Below the pieces are notes generated by a model. That model searched no databases, was not told where the DNA came from, and saw only the letters and a program-made list of their open reading frames with translations. Below are positions 1 to 7,544 of a DNA stretch of 64,000 bases, one piece after another. The position numbers were made by a program, and so were the translations under genes. Source of the DNA: Nitrosopumilus adriaticus. Lineage in GTDB: Archaea; Thermoproteota; Nitrososphaeria; Nitrososphaerales; Nitrosopumilaceae. The stretch covers positions 496,001-560,000 of the forward strand of contig NZ_CP011070.1 of assembly GCF_000956175.1 (NCBI RefSeq). The letters run 5' to 3'. How positions within the stretch are numbered: position 1 is the stretch's first letter; each line of letters opens with the position of its first letter.

Positions 1-2
1 TA

Positions 3-257
3 CATCCAGATTTTTCAAAATCTAATGTGGAGTATTGGCAGATAGGTGACACTGAAATCAAGATTGCTGGAACTGCAATGGATGAAGACAGTACTACGCC
101 TGAATCCCTTAGAACATATGAGATAACATTCAGAGACGGATACTATTACATGATAGAAGGAAAAAATCTAGAGTTTCTCAAAAAATCAATTATCTCGCAC
201 TTTTTCCCAGAATATTCCTATGATGATATGTTTTTGGTATTAAAAAATGAAAACTAG
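3..257 (+). CDS. Hypothetical protein, 5'-truncated, last member before first visible MKTR junction
   Basis: The frame is open to the left edge of the window, so the gene probably starts upstream; an internal GTG at 27 is possible but less likely. About 84 residues are visible, acidic and aromatic-rich, with no membrane segment and no recognised domain. The last residues NEN and the TAG stop are encoded by the DNA that starts the next gene at 247 (11-base overlap), the same arrangement seen at other junctions of this array. By context it is probably the C-terminal part of another exported MKTR-type protein. Function unknown. Confidence 0.6.
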   Translation, partial: HPDFSKSNVEYWQIGDTEIKIAGTAMDEDSTTPESLRTYEITFRDGYYYMIEGKNLEFLKKSIISHFFPEYSYDDMFLVLKNEN

Positions 258-1086
258 ATTCCTGATATTCATCTGCATTGCTGTTTTTGTTACATCCAGT
301 CTTATGGTAATTGCATACACATATCCTGAATCATTTGATTTGACAAGACCCTATTCTGAAATTGGTGAATATGACGGCACGGTTTCAGAAATTGCATTAA
401 TGATTGATGAACAATGCTCAAACAAAAATCAATTCAGTGATTATCCATTTACCAAAACATCAAATGGTCATTACTATATTGATAATGTGATCTGTGAGCG
501 AATTAATGTAGAGCAAGGCGGATGTCTGGAGCCATTTAGCAAGGGATTTCCTGATGAAACCTGTAGGAATCGTTTAACTTTTGATTATCCTTATGGTGAA
601 ACGGGTCCATACTTTAGCAAAGAATTTTGCAATCAGGTGAAATCATGGGAACCTGCACTTACTGACACTGTTGAAAACAAACGAGTAAACTCTGAATGGC
701 TTCAGATATGTATTATTCGTGGATTGATAGAAGACACTTCATGGGTTTTGCTTCCAGTAACTTCGTGTAGTTATCCTTGGCATGAGTCAAACCATGAAAA
801 GACAAAACAGTACTATGTAGAGTATAGAAATATTTTTGGAAATTATGATTCATCAGATCCTCAAGAAAATTCTGAGGCGATGCATTATATCATAACTAGA
901 TATTATGAAGATCTTGGAAAAGACATCCTTGATGTAAAGACAATCTTTGACCATTCAACTACTGGAATGGGTGAAGGATGTAATACGATTGTAGGTGGAA
1001 CTTGGCACTTGAAGATTCAAAATACTGATCTTTCATATTTTTTGGATAGTGGTTTTATTAAACAAAAGATATACCGTGAAAACTAG
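247..1086 (+). CDS. MKTR-family exported hypothetical protein (279 aa)
   Basis: The protein starts MKTRFLIFICIAVFV, a short basic n-region and hydrophobic core typical of a signal peptide or N-terminal anchor (about residues 1-25). The rest is hydrophilic with scattered cysteines (CSNKNQF, ICERI, GGCLEPF, ETC), which suggests a disulfide-stabilised extracytoplasmic domain. The segment YYIDNVICERI resembles HYIDNNICKFI in the MKTR protein at 27857, so the two are likely paralogous. The start overlaps the preceding stop by 11 bases, implying translational coupling. No enzyme motif is visible; function unknown. Confidence 0.75.
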   Translation: MKTRFLIFICIAVFVTSSLMVIAYTYPESFDLTRPYSEIGEYDGTVSEIALMIDEQCSNKNQFSDYPFTKTSNGHYYIDNVICERINVEQGGCLEPFSKGFPDETCRNRLTFDYPYGETGPYFSKEFCNQVKSWEPALTDTVENKRVNSEWLQICIIRGLIEDTSWVLLPVTSCSYPWHESNHEKTKQYYVEYRNIFGNYDSSDPQENSEAMHYIITRYYEDLGKDILDVKTIFDHSTTGMGEGCNTIVGGTWHLKIQNTDLSYFLDSGFIKQKIYREN

Positions 1087-1154
1087 GATTTTACTTTAGA
1101 ATGCAAGAGTAAAGATTCGAAATTCTTATGAATATCATAATTTTAGCTTGAATC

Positions 1155-1388
1155 ATGCAAGTGTATGTTCGCAAAGATGTTCAGGCATTCGAATATGTCT
1201 CTTTTACTGAATTTAAAAATGAAGAAGAGTTGGATTTTTGCTGTGAGAAACTCGAGAAATATGTTTCAGTTGTAAAATCTTGGAGTAGCAAAATTGGAAA
1301 ATTCTGTATTGTAGAAAAAGATACTCTTACGCCAATTGATTACTGTCCTTTCTGTGGTAAAAAAATCGACTATGTCGATGTGGAGTAA
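1155..1388 (+). CDS. Small zinc-ribbon-like protein (77 aa)
   Basis: A short soluble protein without a signal peptide. A CPFCGKK knuckle near residue 68 and an earlier CC pair near residue 30 could form a metal site. It is the only cytoplasmic-looking member of the first array and lies 5 bases before the next MKTR start. An intergenic gap of about 70 bases precedes it and may hold its own promoter. It could be a DNA-binding or adaptor protein; nothing more specific is supported. Confidence 0.65.
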   Translation: MQVYVRKDVQAFEYVSFTEFKNEEELDFCCEKLEKYVSVVKSWSSKIGKFCIVEKDTLTPIDYCPFCGKKIDYVDVE

Positions 1389-1393
1389 AGAAA

Positions 1394-2413
1394 ATGAAAA
1401 CTAGACTTTTGATATTTTTTTTGATGTCTACTGGTGTTGTGATGACAGCTAATGCTGTTCCTATGTTGGATCCTACTCATGCATTTGATTTTTCTGAAAT
1501 AGTAATTGTTGGCAAGATTCTTTCAGTAGAAATTTTATCAGAACCTGAAATCTCAAAAACTGAAAATACTTATCGTGAGGTATCTGGTATTGCACTTTAT
1601 GACATACAAGTGGTAGACTCATTTAAAAATCCAGATAAATACAAATCCATTTCTGTTCCTGGACTTTTTTTGCGAGATCCTCATGGAATGTCCTATGAAA
1701 CTTATCCCTATGAAGTCGGACAACATGTTTTGTTATATCTGCAAGAAAACCAACACGGATATGCCGGAACTGATCTGATTATCCGAAGTGGGGATTCTAG
1801 ATTATTAGAAGGTGAACTTTGTGAGTCTGGATATTATTTTGACAAAGGGCATTGTGTAGTAGTTGATGACTCTGTCCAAACTCCTCTCCCTTCTTGTAAA
1901 AGTGGGCCTAGCCCTGATGGTGATAATTGGGTTTTCTTTGACTGCAAGTGGGTTGTGGCTACACCTGGATGGATTTTTGAAGATGGTATTTGGAAAGATG
2001 ATCCTTCTGTACAAAGAACTGGTCCGGCACCACTTCCAACATGTCCTAGAATTGATATTTGTACATGTAGTGGAAATGTTCACTATTACAATTCAACTGA
2101 TCAGCAATGCCATTTGTCTCCTTACCTGCCAGATTCCAACAAAAAACTATGTGAAGAGTTTTCACAAATGGAGATTGATGGATGGCAGTTTAACTCAAAA
2201 TATTGTGACTGGGAAGAAATCTCAGAACCTTACATGCAACCACCCTCTGATTCTTACAAGAATGATGAGTCATTAAGACTTGCATCAGAAAAAGTTGGTA
2301 TAGGTGGATTGGGAATTGATCCTGAATATGATGTTATAACAATACTTGTTGGAGTGGGAGTTGCAGCAGGAATTTTGTTTGTTCTGTTGTTTGTCTGGAG
2401 ACTTGGAAAATGA
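1394..2413 (+). CDS. MKTR-family exported protein with C-terminal membrane anchor (339 aa)
   Basis: A signal peptide (MKTRLLIFFLMSTGVVMTANA, cleavage near residue 21) is followed by a soluble ectodomain. Residues 25-140 look beta-rich, and a Cys-rich part follows with CESGYYFDKGHC and CPRIDICTC, resembling small disulfide modules in other MKTR proteins. A transmembrane helix near 313-335 precedes the short cytoplasmic tail RLGK. The topology is therefore a surface protein anchored at its C terminus. The stop TGA overlaps the next ATG by 4 bases. An open frame inside it in another phase is not credible as a gene. Confidence 0.75.
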   Translation: MKTRLLIFFLMSTGVVMTANAVPMLDPTHAFDFSEIVIVGKILSVEILSEPEISKTENTYREVSGIALYDIQVVDSFKNPDKYKSISVPGLFLRDPHGMSYETYPYEVGQHVLLYLQENQHGYAGTDLIIRSGDSRLLEGELCESGYYFDKGHCVVVDDSVQTPLPSCKSGPSPDGDNWVFFDCKWVVATPGWIFEDGIWKDDPSVQRTGPAPLPTCPRIDICTCSGNVHYYNSTDQQCHLSPYLPDSNKKLCEEFSQMEIDGWQFNSKYCDWEEISEPYMQPPSDSYKNDESLRLASEKVGIGGLGIDPEYDVITILVGVGVAAGILFVLLFVWRLGK

Positions 2414-3465
2414 AAACTAGACTTTTGATTTTGTTTGTATTTGTTGGATTACTAATTTCCATTCCACATATTTTTGCATCTGAATCGTTTCATGGAACAT
2501 CAAGTTTTGAGAATATTCCTTCAGAAATCTCTCGTCATTTTCCAACCACCTTTGATATCAAACTGCAGTATACTGCAGGTCCGTGGGGTCTTGATGACGT
2601 GATTCCTGTCATTGAGATTTCACCTGAAAATGCTGCATCGCATGTAAGTTTTAATTTTGAACCAATATCTGTGAATAAAAATTCCATTGGAAGAATACCT
2701 GTTACAATAACTGTAGATCCTGCAATAGAGTACGAGAAAATTTTTCTCAGCGTATCTTTTGAAGGAAATAATTCACAAGCAGGCTTACTCAAGAGCGGAT
2801 GGACTGACTCTTTAATTTTATCTCTAGGACCAAGAGATGAAATTTCCCAACGTGTAGACTATGAAAAGATTCCATGGGGGGAACTGGAGATAAAAAGTGA
2901 CGCTGCAATATTTACAAAAAACATGATTCCTCGCTCTATGGTAAAGGCAGGTGAGCAATTCTTTGTAGTGCAAAAAGTAGATTTTAGTAAAGATAACTTT
3001 GCTGCAAACTCAACATTTAGTGCAGTTGTAGGATATGCATTTGAAAAGGGACAAAAGATGATTCCATTTCCAAGGGGAGATAATGTAACTGATGCAGAGC
3101 ATGACAAATTTTCAGAAGACTCGCGAAAACTACGCAACGAGTTTTATCAGAACAGCAAACTTGCAAAGTCATTTGAATTTATAGTAACACCTGAAAAACC
3201 ATTCCTTGTAAAATCCCCTTTTGTACTACCAGAATCAGGAACATATACCCACCAGTTTTTCAAGAAACTAAAGAATTCACCTGCAGTATCAGAATCTAGT
3301 ATGGGAGGTACAACTGTTGTTGAGAAATTCAGCAAGGCAATAGGTGAGAATAACATTTGCAAAAACGAGAATTTTAGAATTTTGATAAAACATGATTATT
3401 CCAACGTGGTATGTGTTGATTCTGATACTGCTTGGACATTAATTGGACGAGGATGGGGATTGTGA
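2410..3465 (+). CDS. MKTR-family secreted hypothetical protein (351 aa)
   Basis: A signal peptide MKTRLLILFVFVG...FAS (about 24 residues) is followed by a roughly 325-residue hydrophilic domain rich in Ser, Phe and Glu. No C-terminal membrane helix is seen, so it is probably secreted or held in the S-layer space. Alternating hydrophobic residues in 40-130 suggest a beta-sandwich (inference). Only a few cysteines occur, near the C terminus (ICKNE, VVCVD). The ATGA overlap with the previous gene and the GTGA overlap with the next imply one operon. Confidence 0.75.
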   Translation: MKTRLLILFVFVGLLISIPHIFASESFHGTSSFENIPSEISRHFPTTFDIKLQYTAGPWGLDDVIPVIEISPENAASHVSFNFEPISVNKNSIGRIPVTITVDPAIEYEKIFLSVSFEGNNSQAGLLKSGWTDSLILSLGPRDEISQRVDYEKIPWGELEIKSDAAIFTKNMIPRSMVKAGEQFFVVQKVDFSKDNFAANSTFSAVVGYAFEKGQKMIPFPRGDNVTDAEHDKFSEDSRKLRNEFYQNSKLAKSFEFIVTPEKPFLVKSPFVLPESGTYTHQFFKKLKNSPAVSESSMGGTTVVEKFSKAIGENNICKNENFRILIKHDYSNVVCVDSDTAWTLIGRGWGL

Positions 3466-4316
3466 AAACTAGATTTTTAATAATTATTGGAATTGTTATG
3501 GTAGTGGGTGCAGCCATAGCTCTTGGTGCAAACATAATGTCTGAAAATGCAAAACAGCGAGAAATAAAATTAAACCAAAGTCATCTTGCATATGATCCAG
3601 TCACTGATCCTATTTGTTTTGTCGTAGATAGGGCAACTTCTGGTGAAACTGGAAGTGCCGTGACTATGGGTGCTTGTATCTCACTAAAACAATTTGAAGA
3701 AATGGGATGCACCAAACCAATGCTTGAGCATATTTTGAGATATTCAAACTTGCTTGATGAAGAAGTTGATGTACACGTCTATCTGGATTGGGCAGGATTG
3801 CCAAATGGAGTTACACAAGAAAAATTTGATGAATGCTTTGATGCTATTCTTGAAAAACGACCTATACTGAATTCAGAAAATCAAGATGAACCAAACTCTT
3901 GTCCTGACGGACAAAACTACAATGAAGCATTGTTCAAATGTGTAATTACTTGTGAAGGTGATTTGGTGTACAACGGTAATACTGATTCTTGTACTACTCA
4001 CTTTGAGCGAAAGTATCATGGATTCTGCAATGAAGGATTCACATACCAACCATTAACACACACATGTCTTACTGAAAATAATCCTGATGATGGTATTGGT
4101 GATCTTGAACATACTCCATTAAAGGATCCGCCTAAAACTGCTCCTCCTGAACCAGCCGTTGAAGATGTTTCATCTATTCCTTCTGCCCAAGAATTTCTTA
4201 ATATGGACTGTGAAGATCTTAACCACCATTATCCTGAATTTCCAAGCGAGGATGTTGCAGACGCTTGGATAACGCGAATGCATCAATGTCTTAATGAACA
4301 AGAAAATGAAAACTAG
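3462..4316 (+). CDS. MKTR-family protein with CPDGQNYN Cys-rich module (284 aa)
   Basis: I chose GTG at 3462 because it gives VKTRFLIIIGIVMVVGA, matching the family N terminus, and overlaps the previous stop by 4 bases; an upstream in-frame start at 3432 would add ten residues that break the pattern. An N-terminal membrane helix is followed by a variable region, then a Cys-rich module beginning CPDGQNYN and running through FERKYHGFCNEG, and a Pro-rich linker (PLKDPPKTAPPEP). The same module and linker occur in the gene at 26941, with 64 identical bases. It is an exported, N-anchored surface protein of unknown role, ending in NEN encoded by the next start. Confidence 0.78.
   Translation: MKTRFLIIIGIVMVVGAAIALGANIMSENAKQREIKLNQSHLAYDPVTDPICFVVDRATSGETGSAVTMGACISLKQFEEMGCTKPMLEHILRYSNLLDEEVDVHVYLDWAGLPNGVTQEKFDECFDAILEKRPILNSENQDEPNSCPDGQNYNEALFKCVITCEGDLVYNGNTDSCTTHFERKYHGFCNEGFTYQPLTHTCLTENNPDDGIGDLEHTPLKDPPKTAPPEPAVEDVSSIPSAQEFLNMDCEDLNHHYPEFPSEDVADAWITRMHQCLNEQENEN
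3949..4012 (+). repeat. 64-bp direct repeat, copy A (partner 27170-27233)
   Basis: This stretch inside the Cys-rich module of the gene at 3462 is base-for-base identical to 27170-27233 inside the gene at 26941. After one mismatch another 20 bases match. Flanking coding sequence is similar but diverged at many positions, so local identity including silent sites points to recent duplication or gene conversion between the two arrays. Confidence 0.9.
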
Positions 4317-4806
4317 ACTTTTGATAATATTTGCCTGTATGTTCGTTTTATTGTTTGGTTACTCGCAACATGTAACTGCAATCTGCATGGAAAATCCAGA
4401 CTGGCCAGATGCTCCTTGTTATGCCATTAGAGCCAATAATCCTGGAGAGATGTATGAAAGAAATGACTGGGTACCATATTATGATTACAAAGGAGAAGAG
4501 TTTATGGAATCCAAAAAAACAGAATTGCTTGAAGCAATAAAAGAAAAACGACTAGACGAATGGAGAAGAGAAGGGCCTGATTCTCAGCACAACAATGTTT
4601 TCATGTATTATTATACTCAGGGTGAAATTCCACACGAGGATGGAAAATTCTATGAACAGCATAAACAAGAAGAAGTAACTGCATACTATGTAGCAAGTTT
4701 ATCAGAAGGATACGTCCCTGTTGGTTCTGCCTCTGTTCATTTTGTTTTGATATTGATTCCAGTTGTAGCACTAACTGCTTTTGTAATTTGGAGAAAAAGA
4801 AAATGA
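4306..4806 (+). CDS. MKTR-family exported protein with C-terminal anchor (166 aa)
   Basis: The start at 4306 gives MKTRLLIIFACMFVLLFGYSQ; an ATG 12 bases upstream is in frame but lies in the previous gene. A signal peptide (cleavage near residue 26) is followed by a short acidic ectodomain with an early cysteine pair and a helical KKTELLEAIKEKRLDEW segment. A transmembrane helix near 143-161 ends in WRKRK. The C-terminal hydrophobic helix plus basic tail indicates a C-anchored surface protein. The stop TGA overlaps the next ATG. No known domain. Confidence 0.75.
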   Translation: MKTRLLIIFACMFVLLFGYSQHVTAICMENPDWPDAPCYAIRANNPGEMYERNDWVPYYDYKGEEFMESKKTELLEAIKEKRLDEWRREGPDSQHNNVFMYYYTQGEIPHEDGKFYEQHKQEEVTAYYVASLSEGYVPVGSASVHFVLILIPVVALTAFVIWRKRK

Positions 4807-5510
4807 AAACTATATTTTTTGTAATTATTGTCTCTATCATAATTGCATCTTCAATAATTTTTGTGGCAGTATGGAATAGTATTCCTAAAGATTGTGATAA
4901 AGATTGTGAGATTGAACGAAGGAGGATAGGATCAGGCCAAGGAGCACAGGGTGTCTTTGAGCCTACCTCTAGAGAAGAACATTATGAAATTAAAATCACA
5001 GGAATGAAGGATATCTATCGTATAGGAGAACAATATGATTTTTCATATGTTATATCTGGATACGGATATTCATGTGGCAGCAAAAAAATTACTTTTCCAG
5101 ATCAAAATGGGGAAACCATGGCGATGTCTTCTAGCTCATCGTGTATTGCAGGTGTCCCAATGACAGACTTTGTCATTGATTCTCAAACAGATGTTTCTGC
5201 ACAATCTGTTCATGGTACAATAAACATTCCTGGAATCTACAATGTCACTGTTACTTTTGATAGACCTTCTAGGGATTTTCCGACAACTGCCGTCAAAGAA
5301 TTTCGTGTACTGCCGATAAATTCTTGGCATAACAACCAAATGACGGATACTGATCTTCAAACGGTAATTGATAGTTGTGCTAATGATTCCCCAAATGAAA
5401 GAATGGCAAATTCCTTAAGATATACAAATGAAACTCATGTTTTTTTGAATCTGGGTTGTGAATGGAAAAAGATTGGGACGTTTGTAGGAGAAAAAGAAAA
5501 TGAAAACTAG
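4803..5510 (+). CDS. MKT-family exported protein (235 aa), variant junction
   Basis: The start at 4803 overlaps the previous stop by 4 bases. The N terminus is MKTIFFVIIVSIIIASSII, so the usual AGA (Arg) codon is ATA here: the array string has one base changed (ATGAAAACTAT). A membrane segment in residues 4-25 is followed by a DCDKDCEIERRR patch and a beta-rich domain (EHYEIKITGMKDIYRIGEQYDF, about 60-175) that resembles Ig-like or CARDB-type extracellular modules in pattern only (inference). It ends in NEN encoded by the next junction. Confidence 0.72.
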   Translation: MKTIFFVIIVSIIIASSIIFVAVWNSIPKDCDKDCEIERRRIGSGQGAQGVFEPTSREEHYEIKITGMKDIYRIGEQYDFSYVISGYGYSCGSKKITFPDQNGETMAMSSSSSCIAGVPMTDFVIDSQTDVSAQSVHGTINIPGIYNVTVTFDRPSRDFPTTAVKEFRVLPINSWHNNQMTDTDLQTVIDSCANDSPNERMANSLRYTNETHVFLNLGCEWKKIGTFVGEKENEN

Positions 5511-5595
5511 ATTTTTGATTGCATGTGGGATTATTATGGGTGCAGGCGTCTTAATTACAACACTATTTTTAGAATGGGTTTCGCAATTTGAGTAA
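5500..5595 (+). CDS. MKTR-family micro-protein, single membrane helix (31 aa)
   Basis: The exact junction string ATGAAAACTAG starts this frame and stops the previous gene. It encodes MKTRFLIACGIIMGAG and then one more hydrophobic stretch, stopping at TAA after QFE. The whole protein is about one membrane span. It is either a real membrane micropeptide or the leader of a cassette whose body has been lost; it is the last member of the array before the tRNA fragment. Confidence 0.5.
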   Translation: MKTRFLIACGIIMGAGVLITTLFLEWVSQFE

Positions 5596-5630
5596 TTCTC
5601 ACTTTAGACTCAAGAATAAAATCCACTTGC

Positions 5631-5734
5631 AGTTTCGAACTCGCGACCTCCAGATTATGAGTATTGCCTTAGTTGGAGAACCGTTAGAGATTACCAAGCG
5701 AACTGGCACTCTAACCAGGCTGAGCTACCCCGGC
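5631..5734 (-). tRNA. tRNA-Met (CAU anticodon), intron-containing, 3' end missing
   Basis: Reading leftward from 5734 the minus strand gives acceptor GCCGGGG, linker TA, a D-arm GCTC..GAGT, and CCAG of the anticodon stem. About 40 bases (5663-5702) then interrupt it before ACTCATAATCTGG, restoring stem CCAGA/TCTGG and loop CTCATAA with anticodon CAT. A non-canonical intron in the 5' anticodon stem is typical of archaea. The variable region and T-arm GCGAGTTCGAAACT follow. At 5630 the expected CGCCCCCGGC acceptor strand is absent, and I do not find it in the next 130 bases. It is likely a truncated gene or integration scar. The 5' end overlaps a palindrome GGCATACTATATGCC at 5732-5746. Confidence 0.6.
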
Positions 5735-5805
5735 ATACTATATGCCTAAAAATCTGGGAAATTAAATGATTCTAAAATATATTGATTAATTATTAGGTGT
5801 AAAGT

Positions 5806-7467
5806 TTACTTTATTTCATTCCATTTTACATTTTCATTTTTGACCCAGAGGAATTTCTTTTGTAGTGCTGATGTGTATAGTTTCTCCCACTCAGCACCTA
5901 CCTCATCAGTCCATGCCTTGAATACACGAGGATCGATATAATTTCTCAAAGATGTTCCGATGTTGTAGTCTTTGGTTTTTTCAGACAAATCAATTTGTAA
6001 TTCTAATTTTTGCAATCTCTCTTTTTGTTTCTTCTTTTGTTTTCTGATTTGTTCATTTAGAGTCTTGATTCTTTTCTCTTTATTCTTCTTTTGAGTATCT
6101 GTCTTTGGTTCGGATGTCTGTACTTTTTTTAGTGTCTCTTCAGTCTTCTTCCAGGCTTCTTCTTTCTTTACTTTTTTTAGTGTGTCTCTTTTCTTTTGTA
6201 ATGATTGCTCGAAAGTTTTTGGAATTGTTCTTTTATGATTACACATCATAGCTGCCTCAAGGTTTGCTAATTTTGCATGGTATAGTTTCTCAGTAGCAGT
6301 CTTTCCTTTCATCTTGTCATGCTCTACCAGATAGTTCTTGACAACTGTAGTTGCCAAGTATGTTCTGAATACCTTTGCAGTTAATCCCTTTACAATACTT
6401 GAATAATATGCGTTGACGTGTCTTGATGTGATGTCATCGAAGATCTCATCTTTTGGTTTTTTCTTTTCAATCAGTTTCTTTAGATTCTCTTGAAATTGTT
6501 TATCATGTCCTTCTGCTACAACTGTCTCTTGCCATCTTACACTATCCTTACCTAGAAAATCAAACTCTATGGTATTTGCAGTAATTTTGATGTGTTCCTT
6601 TCTAAGGGTAGTGGCACCTACAGTATCTGCCTCGTCTGGATCTTTTTCGTCTCCTACCCTCATTGCGGTTCTGTAAATTAAATAACAGGCAGTTGCAATT
6701 CTGCTGATCTTTGGATCCTTACTCTTCATGTCTACAACAATCTTGTCTTTAATTTTGTCAATCTCCTTTGCAAGCTTTACTGCCTTTTCGTACTTTTCTT
6801 TATCTCTGTCTTGTTTTAGTCCTGCAGTATCTGCAAGCCATACATATTTTCTTTTTTGTGTGAGAAAATCCATCCAGCTTGCAAGCCACATGGAGTCCTT
6901 ATCATGAATAATCTTCCCCCATTTACCTTCAGGTACTTTGGCTTCTTTTCCTAGATTTAGTGTAACATCTTTTGCAGTTACTCTGGGTTTCCATCTTCCT
7001 CTAAGTGGGTGTTCTCCTCTTCCAATAAAGATTCCCGGAGGTTCTGCCATGTAGTTTCCTACTTCTACTTCTTTGCCATCCATTATGGCAATTCCGTATT
7101 TTACTTTCAATTTTTCTCGCAATTCTTTTCTTTTTGCAGCAAGTGCTTTCTTCTCTTCTTTAGTCATCATCTCTTTGAGATCCTTTTCCTTGTCTACTAT
7201 TTTGTAGGCATTTGAAAAATCAATGTCTTCATATGATATTTTTTTAAATTTAGAATCTAGAGTTTTTGCAAAATCTGCAGTAAAGTTTTTTTGAAAAACC
7301 TTGTCCTGAGCATACGGGGTGTCCTTCTTTTTTGCCCACTGATATACCATCTCCTCTTGATTGACATCAAGTGATACTGTCTCACCTTTGATCTTGATTG
7401 TAAATCCCTGTGCCTCATATTCAGGTGGGAATAAGATTCCATTATGTTGTAGCGTTTTCCATTTCAT
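5806..7467 (-). CDS. top1: DNA topoisomerase IB (eukaryote-type)
   Basis: This enzyme relaxes supercoils by transient 3'-phosphotyrosyl nicking, and its presence in archaea is a hallmark of Nitrososphaerota. The N-terminal domain contains PPGIFIGRGEHPLRGRWKP. The core carries KYVWLADTAGLKQ and RTAMRVGDEKDPDEADTVG with a catalytic Arg, then a Lys/Glu-rich coiled-coil linker (about 400-480), and finally IGTSLRNYIDPR with the active-site Tyr near residue 510. At about 553 aa it is shorter than the human enzyme because the N-terminal extension is missing. I use ATG at 7467; an in-frame GTG nine bases upstream is possible. Confidence 0.95.
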   Translation of the reverse strand: MKWKTLQHNGILFPPEYEAQGFTIKIKGETVSLDVNQEEMVYQWAKKKDTPYAQDKVFQKNFTADFAKTLDSKFKKISYEDIDFSNAYKIVDKEKDLKEMMTKEEKKALAAKRKELREKLKVKYGIAIMDGKEVEVGNYMAEPPGIFIGRGEHPLRGRWKPRVTAKDVTLNLGKEAKVPEGKWGKIIHDKDSMWLASWMDFLTQKRKYVWLADTAGLKQDRDKEKYEKAVKLAKEIDKIKDKIVVDMKSKDPKISRIATACYLIYRTAMRVGDEKDPDEADTVGATTLRKEHIKITANTIEFDFLGKDSVRWQETVVAEGHDKQFQENLKKLIEKKKPKDEIFDDITSRHVNAYYSSIVKGLTAKVFRTYLATTVVKNYLVEHDKMKGKTATEKLYHAKLANLEAAMMCNHKRTIPKTFEQSLQKKRDTLKKVKKEEAWKKTEETLKKVQTSEPKTDTQKKNKEKRIKTLNEQIRKQKKKQKERLQKLELQIDLSEKTKDYNIGTSLRNYIDPRVFKAWTDEVGAEWEKLYTSALQKKFLWVKNENVKWNEIK

Positions 7468-7544
7468 TTTTTTCACATTAAAATTGCGGACTTTGATGAA
7501 AACTCTATTCTATGTGTATATCAATTTAACGTACAAGTGCTATT

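Larger units (their letters stand above)
247..5513. repeat. MKTR junction repeats, array 1
   Basis: The string ATGAAAACTAGA occurs exactly at 247, 1394, 2410, 4306 and 5500, with single-base variants at 3462 (GTG start) and 4803 (ACTAT). It is preceded by an A-run and usually followed by a T-rich stretch encoding hydrophobic residues. Read in its three phases it gives a start codon, an immediate TGA, and a TAG. Upstream genes use one or the other stop, so every junction ends its neighbour and begins a new gene within 11 bases. Confidence 0.9.

Noticed and set aside
1863-2276. 137-codon open frame inside the MKTR gene at 1394
   Set aside because: Same-strand shadow in another phase of a gene with signal peptide and membrane anchor; no independent motif.
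5631-5734. Trans-spliced split tRNA
   Set aside because: No GC-rich complementary junction follows the fragment, and no 3' half is seen in the window; truncation is simpler.
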